DNA of 64,000 nt from Elizabethkingia sp. YR214. GTDB taxonomy: Bacteria > Bacteroidota > Bacteroidia > Flavobacteriales > Weeksellaceae. Below, in pieces: positions 9,288 through 19,282 of the stretch; the stretch's first letter is position 1; the number at the start of each line of letters is the position of its first letter. The DNA lies in assembly GCF_003058195.1 (NCBI RefSeq), contig NZ_QBUH01000002.1, positions 310,001 through 374,000 on the forward strand, given 5' to 3'. The notes under the pieces are model-generated. The model was not told the origin of the DNA. It was given only the letters and a program-made list of their open reading frames with translations, and ran no database searches. Position numbers and translations under genes: made by a program.

Positions 9288-10868
9288 TTAATCGTGAAGA
9301 TTATTGTTTTTATTTTTAAGATAAATCAATCCAATGACCAAGCAGACTGCAGCCACTCCAATCGGATACCAAAGTCCTTCAAGATACCACGCAGTGTGAT
9401 TAGCTTCTTTTCCTGTTGTAACCAGATAGGTAGCCACTGCCGGAAGAAGTCCTCCAAAGACCCCGTTCCCAATATGATAAGGCAGGGACATTGATGTGTA
9501 GCGAATCCTCACTGGGAACATTTCTACAAGAAAGGCTGCAATAGGTCCATATACCATGGTTACGAATATAACCTGAATGAATACCAAGAATACCAGATAT
9601 AATTTTGTGTTGTCACTTACATTTACGGATTGGGAAACCTTTGGTTCCTCAATCTTTCCGTCCTTCATGACGGGGCCACTTGGAGACCAGTGAACAATGC
9701 TGTCTTTTTTGATTAATGTTCCGTCGGTAAAAAGAGTTTCCTTGTGAAAGGTAACAAGGCTGTCTGTAGTGATGTCATTGTGGATTTTTGCAATTCTTTT
9801 CTCTGTGATCCCATTGACGGCTATGGTTTTATTTTCAATGCTCACGCTTTTGAACATGCTGTCATAAATGGGTCTATAGGCTAGGATGGCTATCAGCATT
9901 CCGGTCATCATCACTGCCTTTCGTCCAATTTTGTCAGAAAGCCATCCGAAGAGCACAAAGAATGGAGTTCCTAGAAATAAAGCGGTTGCCATTAGGTAGT
10001 CTACTTGTGTGGATTCTATATTCATTACCTTTTGCATGAAGCTCATGGCATAGAACTGTCCCGTATACCAGATTACCCCTTGTCCCATGGCAGCTCCAAA
10101 AAGAGCCAATAGCACGAATTTGAAATTGTATTTGTTTCCAAAGCTTTCCTTCAGTGGGTTTTTTGATGTTTTCCCTTCACTTTTAGCCTTGGCAAAAAGA
10201 GGAGATTCCTTCATGTTCTTTCTAATGATATAAGATACTGCTACCATTAGAATGGAAATCCAGAAAGGAATCCTCCATCCCCAGTTGTCGAATTCTTCTG
10301 CTGAAAGAGTGCTTTTGGTAATCAGGATGACAATCAGTGAAATGAAAAGTCCTGCTGTTGCTGTGGTTTGGATCCATGAAGTCCAGTAGCCTCTTCGATG
10401 AGGTTGGGCATATTCCGCAACATAGGTGGCAGCACCTCCGTATTCACCTCCAAGAGCCAAACCTTGTAGTAATCTTAGAATCAGAACTAAGACAGGAGCG
10501 ATGAATCCGATGGTTTTATAACTCGGGATACATCCGATGAGGAAGGTAGAGAACCCCATGATCAGTAAAGTGACGAGGAATGTATATTTTCTTCCAATAA
10601 GGTCTCCCAGTCTTCCAAAGAATAAGGCTCCAAATGGCCTTACTACAAATCCAGCTGCAAAAGTGGCTAAGGTAGATAAAAATGCTGCGGTTGGATTGTC
10701 TGCAGGGAAGAATTTTGTGGCTAAAACGATGGCCAAACTTCCAAAGATGTAGAAGTCATACCATTCAATTAATGTTCCGAGGGATGAGGCGGTGATGACG
10801 CTCCAGATAGTGCGGTTCTTTTGCTTATCAGTCATATTCTCGTAGCTTTCATGGTGATTTTCACTCAT
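9288..10868 (-). CDS. MFS transporter of the metabolite:H+ symporter (MHS) family
   Basis: A 12-helix transporter with the MHS signature LIEWYDFYIFGSLA near its N-terminus and the loop motif FFGRLGDLIGRKY. MHS members carry small organic acids and zwitterions such as ketoglutarate, citrate, proline and betaine. An insertion of about 85 residues (roughly 340-425), hydrophilic and probably periplasmic, separates the seventh or eighth helix from the rest and is longer than usual. I prefer the ATG at 10868; one at 10916 would add 16 residues. It sits between the porin and the acetate-type sensor genes on one strand, so an organic-acid substrate is likely. Confidence 0.88.
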   Translation of the reverse strand: MSENHHESYENMTDKQKNRTIWSVITASSLGTLIEWYDFYIFGSLAIVLATKFFPADNPTAAFLSTLATFAAGFVVRPFGALFFGRLGDLIGRKYTFLVTLLIMGFSTFLIGCIPSYKTIGFIAPVLVLILRLLQGLALGGEYGGAATYVAEYAQPHRRGYWTSWIQTTATAGLFISLIVILITKSTLSAEEFDNWGWRIPFWISILMVAVSYIIRKNMKESPLFAKAKSEGKTSKNPLKESFGNKYNFKFVLLALFGAAMGQGVIWYTGQFYAMSFMQKVMNIESTQVDYLMATALFLGTPFFVLFGWLSDKIGRKAVMMTGMLIAILAYRPIYDSMFKSVSIENKTIAVNGITEKRIAKIHNDITTDSLVTFHKETLFTDGTLIKKDSIVHWSPSGPVMKDGKIEEPKVSQSVNVSDNTKLYLVFLVFIQVIFVTMVYGPIAAFLVEMFPVRIRYTSMSLPYHIGNGVFGGLLPAVATYLVTTGKEANHTAWYLEGLWYPIGVAAVCLVIGLIYLKNKNNNLHD

Positions 10869-10951
10869 ATCGATTGGTTTTGATGTTAATGGGGGAAATG
10901 ATGTTAATTCATCCAAAGTTTTTATTGGGTTGGATATGTAAGTTATTACGC

Positions 10952-12331
10952 TTATAAGTAGATCTGAAACTGTACAATGAATTCTCCTTTTGAGGAAGGG
11001 CTGTCTGATGGGGTTGTGTATACAGGTCTTGTTGAATATTGGGTGGTGATCTTCGCATGATGTCCATCTATGAACCAGTTGGCACCAATATCGAATTGTG
11101 AGGAAGATTTATCGAATGCTTCAAAGCTTTTGTGAGTGTAGGCTGCGAAGGGTTGTATTCTGATTTTTGGCTTTTCTGCTTGGCTTGGCAACAGTAAGCC
11201 TGCCTGTGCATAGATGATATTGCCTGTTCCGATGGTGGGTTGTAGATTTCCAGGGCCTGCAATCGCTTTGTTTCCGATAAAATTAGGATCCGTGGTTGCG
11301 ATATTCATGATTCCCAAATTTCTTACATAGTTGGGTCCAAAGTTATAATTATAATATCCGGCGTAAGCGGAAATAGCCATTTTATTCTTTGCTCCTCCCA
11401 AAGGAATATCTGCAAAAGCATCCACTGCAAAAAGGGTAATGTCATGCTTTTTAATATCCGAATTGACAGAAGTTTTTGTTCCGTCTGCCTGATGGTAGAA
11501 TCCTGCTCCTAGATTGAATACTTTCTTGGTTCCCAGATAAGAACCTACCTTGAAAGGTAACGTATTGGATTCCTCATCAAGGAATTGGTATTCTATGTAT
11601 CCGGCTTTTGAGAAGCTTGGGTTTCCGTTGTTGTCTATTGCTACGGCTTTTGATGGATCTGTTGCGTTGATGGGGGTAAGGTCGGTAGCAAAGGGTTTGT
11701 TCAGGCTAAAACGATATTCCAGTTTTCCATATTTACCTTTGGCGAATATTCCAAGCTGTCTTGCAAACTGATCCGAATTATCAATTAATGGCCATGTAAA
11801 AACTGGAGAATCAATAGTGAGAAAATTTAGTGTAGATGCCATGGTCATACGGGATAGCCCCATGTAATAATGTAATCCCGCTCCCAATGACAAACTAAAT
11901 TTTCCTGCTTCTCCCGGCATAATAACTGCAAATTCATTCCAGGCATCATGAAAGAATAGCTGTGTTTTCTTTCCGTTTCCATATCCTCCTGTTCCTGAAG
12001 TACCTGATGCTCCACCATTGATGAAGGTCTGGTTGTTGATTCCAAAATGCAGGAGAATCATATATCTTTTGGATATTTGTGCGTATGCTAAGGCGCGTAA
12101 CCTTCTGTTTCCTATGCTCCAGGAATTGTTGGTAGGTTCATTTCCCACCATGCTTCCAGGGTTCATTGAGGTGTTTCTCAACCAAAGTTGGTCCCACAAA
12201 ATAAATCTTACGAATTTATCTCCGTCCGGATTGAGGTTGATTTTTAATCCACTGCCGTAATCAGGAGAGCCTTGCGAATACATAGAGCTGACGATTAAGG
12301 TTAATCCAATAAATGTAAGTAATTTCTTCAT
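10952..12331 (-). CDS. Outer-membrane porin
   Basis: A 459-residue protein with a signal peptide (MKKLLTFIGLTLIVSSMYSQ) and an aromatic-rich alternating beta pattern ending in FIVQFQIYL, the terminal strand expected for an outer-membrane barrel. Its gene is the first of the putative transport/sensing operon, 83 bp upstream of the MHS transporter. Together they would move a small solute across both membranes. Specificity cannot be read from the sequence. Confidence 0.8.
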   Translation of the reverse strand: MKKLLTFIGLTLIVSSMYSQGSPDYGSGLKINLNPDGDKFVRFILWDQLWLRNTSMNPGSMVGNEPTNNSWSIGNRRLRALAYAQISKRYMILLHFGINNQTFINGGASGTSGTGGYGNGKKTQLFFHDAWNEFAVIMPGEAGKFSLSLGAGLHYYMGLSRMTMASTLNFLTIDSPVFTWPLIDNSDQFARQLGIFAKGKYGKLEYRFSLNKPFATDLTPINATDPSKAVAIDNNGNPSFSKAGYIEYQFLDEESNTLPFKVGSYLGTKKVFNLGAGFYHQADGTKTSVNSDIKKHDITLFAVDAFADIPLGGAKNKMAISAYAGYYNYNFGPNYVRNLGIMNIATTDPNFIGNKAIAGPGNLQPTIGTGNIIYAQAGLLLPSQAEKPKIRIQPFAAYTHKSFEAFDKSSSQFDIGANWFIDGHHAKITTQYSTRPVYTTPSDSPSSKGEFIVQFQIYL

Positions 12332-12452
12332 AAATTATTAATTTTTGGCATTGTTTTTTGTGAAAGCCAAATTGTAATTAATAATTTGTTTATGAAAATT
12401 TAATATATATTAGTGGTAATAGTATAGTTATTTATCTACTTGTTTAAAATTA

Positions 12453-12869
12453 TTACTGTTTAAAACGCTCCCATTTAATCAGCATATACTTGTCTGCAAA
12501 TTGGGTGATGATGATTCCTGAGTTCTTGATGTTTTCTTCCTGAGTGATATACTCAATCAACTCATTTTGTTTTAGTATCTTATATACAGGATGGAATTCT
12601 GAATGAGGTGGTCTCGTGATATTGTATTTTTTGATCCATGAGCTTATCGTAACGTGGGAAACCCCTATGATTCTCTCTATTTCACGATAGCTTAAGCCTT
12701 CCAAATATAACTGGAGTGCCTTCGTTACATAATAATCATCAATCTGCTTCCCAAGTTTCTTGACTGTGAAATAATAGTTGCAGTTCTTGCAATGAAAGCG
12801 TTGTTTTTCGTTCACGATACCACTTTTTACCACCTTGTTGCTCTTGCATTTAGGACATGTGTTTTCCAT
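12453..12869 (-). CDS. InsA-like zinc-ribbon/HTH DNA-binding protein (solitary)
   Basis: A 138-residue protein with a four-cysteine zinc ribbon (C5, C8, C27, C30) followed by a helix-turn-helix at about 55-80 (LSYREIERIIGVSHVTISSW). This pair is the N-terminal half of IS1/IS1595-type transposases (InsA). No catalytic DDE part follows, and I found no terminal inverted repeats or target duplication. The C-terminal 50 residues are unlike InsA. It therefore looks like a domesticated regulator, perhaps controlling the porin-transporter-acs unit that starts 122 bp downstream. That role is inference. Confidence 0.8.
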   Translation of the reverse strand: MENTCPKCKSNKVVKSGIVNEKQRFHCKNCNYYFTVKKLGKQIDDYYVTKALQLYLEGLSYREIERIIGVSHVTISSWIKKYNITRPPHSEFHPVYKILKQNELIEYITQEENIKNSGIIITQFADKYMLIKWERFKQ

Positions 12870-13039
12870 GGCTATATCATTTTAGCAAATATATAATAAA
12901 TTAGCAATTTTATATTTATATCTATATTGTTTAAAATAAATTATTAACAGATTTATATGGAGTATTCGTAAACATTAAACACTAATATTATATTACCACA
13001 GAATTCTTTGCTATTTTTAATTTAATTTGAAATTCTTAT

Positions 13040-13069
13040 TTTGTTGTATCATTAAATGTTGTATATTTG
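13040..13069 (+). promoter_or_regulatory. Bacteroidetes-type promoter of the pyr operon
   Basis: TTTG at 13040-13043 and TATATTTG at 13062-13069 match the -33 and -7 (TAnnTTTG) elements with an 18-bp spacer. The start point should fall about 6 nt beyond the -7 box, near 13075, only 0-2 nt before the leader ATG. Upstream, 12870-13039 holds nothing I can recognise. Confidence 0.8.
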
Positions 13070-13075
13070 CACCCA

Positions 13076-13156
13076 ATGGAAACATTGCACCCTACTATAC
13101 AAGTACAAGACGTGAAATTTGATGGCTTACCAGCCATAAAGATATTTATTTTTTAA
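13076..13156 (+). CDS. Candidate pyr leader peptide ORF (26 codons)
   Basis: An ATG at 13076 opens a 26-codon frame ending IKIFIF and a TAA at 13154-13156. It lies directly at the predicted transcript start, so translation would be nearly leaderless. Its last codons are T-rich (TATTTATTTTTTAA). The stop codon overlaps the left arm of the terminator hairpin at 13155. In enterobacterial pyrBI, low UTP makes polymerase pause in such a U-rich tract so that the ribosome catches up and blocks the terminator. The layout here is the same. That it is translated is inference. Confidence 0.6.
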   Translation: METLHPTIQVQDVKFDGLPAIKIFIF

Positions 13157-13186
13157 AACGAAGGCTTTTTGGTCTTCGTTTTTTTT
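13155..13186 (+). terminator. Attenuator terminator between leader ORF and pyrB
   Basis: AAAACGAAG (13155-13163) pairs perfectly with CTTCGTTTT (13174-13182) across a 10-nt loop and runs into a tract of T to 13186. It lies 20 bp before pyrB and after the promoter, so every pyrB transcript must read through it: an attenuator rather than the end of an upstream gene. Confidence 0.85.
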
Positions 13187-13206
13187 ATGCTTAAACTATA
13201 GATAAT

Positions 13207-14103
13207 ATGCTAACAATAACCGAACTAAGTACAGAAAAGATTGAAAAAATTCTCGAAGAAGCTGCTGAATTTGCTAATGGTAAACAAGCTAAAATTGTAG
13301 GTGATTGCTTTTGCGCAAACATGTTCTTCGAAGACAGTACCCGTACCAAAACAAGTTTTGATATGGCTGAAAGAAAACTCGGACTACAAGTAGTGCCTTT
13401 TGAAGCAATGACCAGTTCGGTTAACAAAGGAGAAAGCTTATATGATACTGTAAAAACAATAGAATCTATAGGTGTGAACATTGTTGTTATTCGTCATAAA
13501 GAAGACCACTACTTTGATCAGCTGGAAAACATTAATATTCCGATTATCAATGGAGGTGACGGTAAAGGAAACCATCCAAGCCAGTCAATGTTGGATTTGC
13601 TGACAATCAAACAAGAGTTTGGAAGCTTTGAAGGACTAAAGGTTGGTATCGTAGGCGATGTGAAGCATAGCCGTGTTGCCAACTCAAATGCTCAGGCTTT
13701 AAGAAAACTAGGTGCAAAGGTTAGTTTTTCAGGTCCATCCAAATGGTTTGATGAAGGCGCTATTATCAATGGTACTTATCAACCCCTGGACGAGCTTATA
13801 AAAGATGTAGATGTACTAATGCTTCTGAGGATCCAGCATGAAAGGCATGATGATAAGATGAGCTACACAGATGCAGAATATCACAAGAGATACGGATTGA
13901 CATTAGAGCGCGAGAAAACAATGAAATCTAATGCTATTATTATGCATCCGGCTCCAATAAACAGAGGTGTTGAAATAGATGATACTCTGGTAGAATGTAA
14001 GCGCTCAAGAATCTTCACTCAGATGAAGAACGGCGTTTTTGCAAGAATGGCTATTCTAAAAGATGAGCTTGAAGCAAAAGGCTATACATTCAAAACTATA
14101 TAA
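13207..14103 (+). CDS. pyrB: Aspartate carbamoyltransferase, catalytic subunit
   Basis: A 298-residue enzyme joining carbamoyl phosphate to aspartate, the committed step of pyrimidine synthesis. The carbamoyl-phosphate motif STRTKTSF starts at residue 44; HPSQ, and HPAPINRG near residue 245, complete the active site. No pyrI regulatory subunit is seen, so control is probably at the level of the leader/attenuator just upstream. It is followed by carA and carB on the same strand, which supply the carbamoyl phosphate. Confidence 0.96.
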   Translation: MLTITELSTEKIEKILEEAAEFANGKQAKIVGDCFCANMFFEDSTRTKTSFDMAERKLGLQVVPFEAMTSSVNKGESLYDTVKTIESIGVNIVVIRHKEDHYFDQLENINIPIINGGDGKGNHPSQSMLDLLTIKQEFGSFEGLKVGIVGDVKHSRVANSNAQALRKLGAKVSFSGPSKWFDEGAIINGTYQPLDELIKDVDVLMLLRIQHERHDDKMSYTDAEYHKRYGLTLEREKTMKSNAIIMHPAPINRGVEIDDTLVECKRSRIFTQMKNGVFARMAILKDELEAKGYTFKTI

Positions 14104-14186
14104 GTAACAAACAAAAGAAGAAAGCAAATAATTTAATATAAAAATATAATGTGCAGCATTGATTGTACATTGTACAGGAAAATAAA

Positions 14187-15275
14187 ATGAAGAAAAAGCT
14201 AATATTAGAAAGCGGCGAAGTTTTCCACGGGGTGGGATTCGGTGCCAATGTAGACACAGAAGGAGAAGTGGTTTTTAATACTGGTATGTCCGGCTATCAG
14301 GAACTTATTTCAGATCCTTCATATTGTGGACAGATCGTGTGTATGACATATCCGTTAATTGGGAATTACGGTATCAACAGAGACGATTATGAGTCTATCG
14401 AACCTGCTATGAAAGGATTAATTGTGAAAGAAGTTTGTGATTTTCCTTCTAATTTCCGTAGCCAAATGGATCTGGATGAATTCTTCAAGCACAAAAACCT
14501 AAGTGGGATCTCCGGAATCGATACCAGAAAGCTAACGAGACTTATCCGTAGCAAAGGAGTTGTGAAAGGAAAAATCGTAGACGAGAATGCGGATGAACAA
14601 GTTGTTGTTGAAAAGCTAAAAGCAACAACATTCCCAACTAACCAGATTGAAGCTGTATCTACCAAAACCAATTATGCAAGCCCGGGACGCGGATTAAAAG
14701 TAGTTTTAGTAGACTTTGGAGCAAAACTGGGAATTCTTAGAGAACTAACTCAGAGAGATTGTGATGTAACAGTAGTATCTCAGGATATCACAGCTGAAGA
14801 AATCATAATGATTAACCCGGACGGGATTATGTTATCCAACGGTCCTGGTGACCCGGAAGATGTACCACATGCTCTTGAAATGATCAGAGGTCTTTTAGGA
14901 AAAGTTCCAATCTTCGGAATTTGTATGGGACATCAGCTGATAAGCTTAGCTTGTGGAGCGAAGACATTCAAATTAAAATTTGGTCACAGAGGAGGAAACC
15001 ACCCTGTATTAGACCTTAAAACAAATAAAGTAAGCATTACCTCTCAAAACCATGGTTATGCTGTAGATCAGGAATCTTTAAAGAATACTGATCTTGAAGA
15101 AACTCACATAGCACTAAATGACAGAACCAATGAAGGTGTAAAACACAAAATACACCCTTGCTTCTCAGTTCAGTATCACCCGGAAGCTAGTCCTGGTCCT
15201 GAAGATGCAAACTATCTATTTGATGAGTTTATTGATATGATGAATGAGTTTAAATCTAAAAAAGAAGTTCACTAA
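14187..15275 (+). CDS. carA: Carbamoyl-phosphate synthase small (glutamine amidotransferase) chain
   Basis: A 362-residue chain that hydrolyses glutamine and passes ammonia to CarB. The class I amidotransferase triad is present: nucleophile Cys246 in GICMGHQ, with His331 and Glu333 in QYHPEAS. I chose the ATG at 14187 because [13 protein letters not shown] matches the family start; the ATG at 14163 adds eight unconserved residues. The carB start follows its stop by one base, so the two are translationally coupled. Confidence 0.96.
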   Translation: MKKKLILESGEVFHGVGFGANVDTEGEVVFNTGMSGYQELISDPSYCGQIVCMTYPLIGNYGINRDDYESIEPAMKGLIVKEVCDFPSNFRSQMDLDEFFKHKNLSGISGIDTRKLTRLIRSKGVVKGKIVDENADEQVVVEKLKATTFPTNQIEAVSTKTNYASPGRGLKVVLVDFGAKLGILRELTQRDCDVTVVSQDITAEEIIMINPDGIMLSNGPGDPEDVPHALEMIRGLLGKVPIFGICMGHQLISLACGAKTFKLKFGHRGGNHPVLDLKTNKVSITSQNHGYAVDQESLKNTDLEETHIALNDRTNEGVKHKIHPCFSVQYHPEASPGPEDANYLFDEFIDMMNEFKSKKEVH

Positions 15276-15276
15276 G

Positions 15277-18200
15277 ATGGCAAAACGTACAGATATAAAA
15301 ACTATTTTGGTAATTGGTTCCGGACCTATTATCATCGGACAGGCAGCAGAATTTGACTATGCAGGAACGCAGGCTTGTTTGGCACTAAAAGAAGAGGGAT
15401 ACCGAGTAATATTGGTGAACTCTAACCCTGCAACAATTATGACAGATGTAGAGATTGCAGATAAAGTATATATTGAGCCTATCTCTCTGGAATTTGTAAG
15501 CAGAATTATCCGTAAAGAAAGACCAGACGCTTTACTTCCTACTTTAGGAGGTCAGACAGGTCTTAACATGGCGGTAGAACTTGAAAATTCAGGAATATTA
15601 GAAGAATGCAAAGTAGAAGTTTTAGGAACTAAACTTTCAGCAATTAATCAGGCTGAAGACCGTGACTTGTTTCGCGAACTAATGAGAGAACTGAAAGAAC
15701 CAGTTCCTGAATCTGAAATTGTAACAACAATACAAGGTGCATTAGAATTTGCTCAGAATATTGGCTACCCGGTAATTGTAAGACCTGCCTTTACACTTGG
15801 TGGAACAGGTGGTGGTATTGCATCTAACGCTACAGAGCTAAAAGAAATTACAGCTAATGGTCTTAAATACAGCCCGGTTACACAGTGTCTTATCGAAAAA
15901 TCTATTGCCGGATTCAAGGAAATAGAATATGAGGTAATGCGTGATGCAAATGACAATGCCATCGTAGTTTGTAACATGGAGAATGTAGACCCGGTAGGTA
16001 TCCATACCGGAGACTCTATCGTAGTTGCACCATCTCAGACATTATCTGACAGAGAATATCAGCTTCTTAGAAATGCTTCTCTGAAAATTATCCGCGCCCT
16101 GGGAATTGAGGGTGGATGTAATGTACAGTTAGCCTTAGACCCGCATTCATTCGACTACTATATTATCGAGGTTAACCCAAGAGTTAGTCGTTCATCTGCC
16201 TTAGCTTCAAAAGCAACAGGATATCCTATCGCTAAACTTGCTGCAAAAATCGCAGTTGGTCTTACACTAGATGAAATGATGAACCCTGTTACAGGTAAAA
16301 CTTATGCTTGCTTCGAGCCAGCATTAGACTACGTGGTAACAAAGATTCCTCGCTTCCCGTTCGATAAATTCGAAACAGCAGACAGAAAGCTTTCGACACA
16401 GATGAAGGCAACAGGAGAGGTAATGGCTATCGGAAGAAACTTCGAAGAGTCTATTATGAAGGCTATCCGCTCACTGGAAACAGGAATACAGCACTTGGGT
16501 CTGAAAACTAAGGCAGCAGATGCTTTAACTCCGGCTGATATCGAAAGAAGAATCCGTGTAGCTGATGACGAGAGAATGTTCATTATAGGAGATGCTTTAA
16601 GAAGAGGTTACTCTTGGGAGCAAATCGTAGAGTGGAGTAAGATTGACAAGTTCTTTGTATGGAAATTCAAAAAGCTTGTAGACTTTGAAAAAACTATCGC
16701 TGAGAATGTTAAAAATGCTGAAGTTCTAAAAGAGGCTAAGAAGCTTGGATTCTCTGATGTGAACATCGCTCACCTTTGGAATGTAACTCAGGATGAAGTT
16801 TACAAATTCCGTAAGGAAAACGGAATTATCCCGGTATACAAAATGGTTGATACTTGTGCAGCAGAGTTTGAATCCGAAACACCATACTTCTACGGAACTT
16901 ATGAAGAGGAAAATGAAAGTGTTGTAACAGACAAGGAAAAGATCATCGTACTAGGTTCAGGACCTATCCGTATCGGACAAGGGGTTGAATTTGACTATGC
17001 AACAGTACACTCTGTATGGGCAATTAAAGAGATGGGGTACGAAGCCATTATCATCAATAACAACCCGGAAACAGTTTCTACAGACTTCTCTATCTCGGAT
17101 AAATTATACTTCGAACCATTAACGGAGGAAGATGTAATGAGCATTATCGACCTTGAGAAGCCTAAAGGAGTTGTAGTACAGTTTGGAGGTCAGACAGCGA
17201 TTAACCTTGCTGATAAATTAGCTAAACATGGTGTTCAGATTCTGGGGACTTCATTAGAAGATCTTGACAGAGCTGAAAACAGAGATAAATTCGAGCAGGC
17301 ACTTCAGGAACTTGGAATTCCACAGCCACTAGGGAAAACATGCTTCTCTAAAGAAGATGCAGTTAAGATTGCTAACGAAATCGGATATCCGGTTTTAGTA
17401 CGTCCAAGCTACGTATTAGGAGGACGGGCAATGGAAATCGTATACAAGCAAAGCGAACTGGAACATTACATGGAATTTGCTGTAGAAGCAAGCCCGGAGC
17501 AGCCAGTGCTAATCGACCGTTACTTGACAGGTAAAGAGGTTGAAGTAGATGCTATCTGTGATGGTGAAACAGTAGTGATTCCAGGGATTATGGAACATAT
17601 CGAAAGAGCCGGAGTACACTCTGGAGACTCTATCGCAGTTTACCCGCCACAAAATATCTGTCAGGAGAATCTTAATGATCTTGTAGATTATACCATCCGC
17701 CTTGCAAAAGGACTTAAAGTAATTGGATTAATGAACATCCAGTACGTACTAAGCGAAGGAAATGTATATGTAATCGAGGTTAACCCAAGATCCAGTCGTA
17801 CAGTGCCTTTCTTAAGTAAAATTACCGAAGTGCCGATGGCAAACATTGCTACAAAAGCAATCTTGGGTAAGAGTCTTAAAGAACAAGGCTATGAAAATGG
17901 TTTGGTACCAAATAAAGAAGGAATCTTCGTAAAAGTACCAGTGTTCTCTTTCAGCAAACTACACAAAGTAGATATTACTTTAGGACCTGAGATGAAGTCT
18001 ACAGGAGAGGTAATGGGGAAAGATATTACACTGGAAAAAGCATTATACAAAGGTTTGATCGCAGCAGGAAGAAAAGTGCCATTACACGGAGCTGTATTGT
18101 TCACTGTAGCTGACAAACATAAGCCTGAAGCATTAGACTTAGCTTCCAGATTTTCAAACATTGGTTATAAGATTTATGCAACGAACGGAACAGCTAAATA

Positions 18201-18462
18201 CTTCGAAGAAAATGGTGTACGTGCTGAAGTAGTAAATAAAGTAGATGATTCTGCTGAAGAAGATTTAATCGACTTGATCCAGAAAGGCGGAATTCAGTTT
18301 GTAGTAAATACGATGACTAAAGGAAAAGAGATCGAAAGAGATGGTTTCCGAATCCGTAGAGCAAGTGTTGAAAATGGTGTACCATGTCTAACATCTATGG
18401 ATACTGTAGAAGCTTTGGTAAAAGTAATAGAATCTATGACTTTCCAAATGCAGGAAATGTAA
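15277..18462 (+). CDS. carB: Carbamoyl-phosphate synthase large chain
   Basis: A 1061-residue chain with the duplicated ATP-grasp halves expected of Car[20 protein letters not shown] near the N-terminus and [19 protein letters not shown] in the second half, each followed by an ATP-grasp core ([12 protein letters not shown] and [12 protein letters not shown]). The C-terminal 130 residues are the MGS-like allosteric domain. The start at 15277 ([16 protein letters not shown]) is favoured over the ATG at 15244, which overlaps carA. It makes carbamoyl phosphate for both pyrimidines and arginine. The pyrB-carA-carB operon ends at a strong terminator. Confidence 0.97.
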   Translation: MAKRTDIKTILVIGSGPIIIGQAAEFDYAGTQACLALKEEGYRVILVNSNPATIMTDVEIADKVYIEPISLEFVSRIIRKERPDALLPTLGGQTGLNMAVELENSGILEECKVEVLGTKLSAINQAEDRDLFRELMRELKEPVPESEIVTTIQGALEFAQNIGYPVIVRPAFTLGGTGGGIASNATELKEITANGLKYSPVTQCLIEKSIAGFKEIEYEVMRDANDNAIVVCNMENVDPVGIHTGDSIVVAPSQTLSDREYQLLRNASLKIIRALGIEGGCNVQLALDPHSFDYYIIEVNPRVSRSSALASKATGYPIAKLAAKIAVGLTLDEMMNPVTGKTYACFEPALDYVVTKIPRFPFDKFETADRKLSTQMKATGEVMAIGRNFEESIMKAIRSLETGIQHLGLKTKAADALTPADIERRIRVADDERMFIIGDALRRGYSWEQIVEWSKIDKFFVWKFKKLVDFEKTIAENVKNAEVLKEAKKLGFSDVNIAHLWNVTQDEVYKFRKENGIIPVYKMVDTCAAEFESETPYFYGTYEEENESVVTDKEKIIVLGSGPIRIGQGVEFDYATVHSVWAIKEMGYEAIIINNNPETVSTDFSISDKLYFEPLTEEDVMSIIDLEKPKGVVVQFGGQTAINLADKLAKHGVQILGTSLEDLDRAENRDKFEQALQELGIPQPLGKTCFSKEDAVKIANEIGYPVLVRPSYVLGGRAMEIVYKQSELEHYMEFAVEASPEQPVLIDRYLTGKEVEVDAICDGETVVIPGIMEHIERAGVHSGDSIAVYPPQNICQENLNDLVDYTIRLAKGLKVIGLMNIQYVLSEGNVYVIEVNPRSSRTVPFLSKITEVPMANIATKAILGKSLKEQGYENGLVPNKEGIFVKVPVFSFSKLHKVDITLGPEMKSTGEVMGKDITLEKALYKGLIAAGRKVPLHGAVLFTVADKHKPEALDLASRFSNIGYKIYATNGTAKYFEENGVRAEVVNKVDDSAEEDLIDLIQKGGIQFVVNTMTKGKEIERDGFRIRRASVENGVPCLTSMDTVEALVKVIESMTFQMQEM

Positions 18463-18483
18463 TCAACAAATAATTGATAAATA

Positions 18484-18515
18484 AAAAAGGCCGCTAAGAA
18501 ATTAGTGGCCTTTTT
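18484..18515. terminator. Bidirectional terminator between carB and a convergent GNAT gene
   Basis: GGCCGCTAA (18489-18497) pairs with TTAGTGGCC (18502-18510), with A-tracts on the left and T-tracts on the right, so it can act for the carB transcript and for the minus-strand gene ending at 18572. Confidence 0.85.
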
Positions 18516-18571
18516 GTTTATGATATTTCGGGGTTAACTTTAAAAAGTACCGTGTCGAAATATATTTTTTC

Positions 18572-19108
18572 TTACATCGAATTTATATTATCTAAAGACC
18601 AGTAATACATCTCTTCATCCTGTTTTACCTGTGTAAATCCTACCTTTATTAATAGCTTGGCAGAAGCATGATTGTCCGTATAACTCCGTGCTGTTATTTC
18701 TTTTATAATCTCTGTTGAAAAGGCCCACTGTATAAGCTTATTAATAGCTTCTTCTGCGTAACCTTGTCTTCTTTCTTCTTTTTTTATTCCATAGCCAATA
18801 TCTGCATTTTGTTCGGAAGCATTATAGCCCTTGAAACCTGCATCACCAATCACTTCTCTGGTATCTTTTCTTATAATCATCCAGGATTCAAAACCAGTAG
18901 GCCCATCAGCTAGGGACAGGTTATTGATGATTCTTGGTAATGTTTCTGCAAAATCCTCATCAGGCCAGTTTATTCCTCTTTCTATATTCAGTTGTTCCAG
19001 ATCACTATAATTATTGTCCAGAATATTTTCACAGATTTTTATAGTAAAAGGTATCAGAATTAACCTTTCCGTTGTCAGATTTTCAATTTGTAATTTTCCT
19101 GCTTTCAT
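18572..19108 (-). CDS. GNAT-family N-acetyltransferase (RimJ/RimL type)
   Basis: A 178-residue protein starting with the RimJ/RimL hallmark LTTERLILIPF. The acetyl-CoA loop reads KKEERRQGYAEEA and the C-terminal motif is NHASAKLLIKVGF. The family acetylates amino groups of proteins or small molecules; the substrate here is unknown. It stands alone, convergent with carB. Confidence 0.85.
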   Translation of the reverse strand: MKAGKLQIENLTTERLILIPFTIKICENILDNNYSDLEQLNIERGINWPDEDFAETLPRIINNLSLADGPTGFESWMIIRKDTREVIGDAGFKGYNASEQNADIGYGIKKEERRQGYAEEAINKLIQWAFSTEIIKEITARSYTDNHASAKLLIKVGFTQVKQDEEMYYWSLDNINSM

Positions 19109-19282
19109 AAATTATCAATAAGCTTTATAAGCCCGCCCAAATCTACTAATTTCATTTTAAGAAAAATAGCAGGCTTCATTATGGTAGTATTCTGTCTAAA
19201 CTTATCATATTTAAACAAAAGAAAACCTGTTTTTATTCGGGCATTTGCAAAATGTTTTTTACTTTTAAATAAAATTTTCCTA

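Noticed and set aside
12453-12869. A complete insertion sequence around the InsA-like gene
   Set aside because: No second transposase frame, terminal inverted repeats or target duplication could be found within the flanking intergenic DNA.
12870-13075. A PyrR-binding antiterminator before pyrB
   Set aside because: I see no alternative stem competing with the terminator and no conserved PyrR-type loop; the promoter lies too close to the hairpin for one.
13076-13156. The leader ORF as an ordinary small gene unconnected with pyrB
   Set aside because: Its stop codon overlaps the terminator and its start coincides with the transcript start, which is more in line with a regulatory leader; this remains a judgement.
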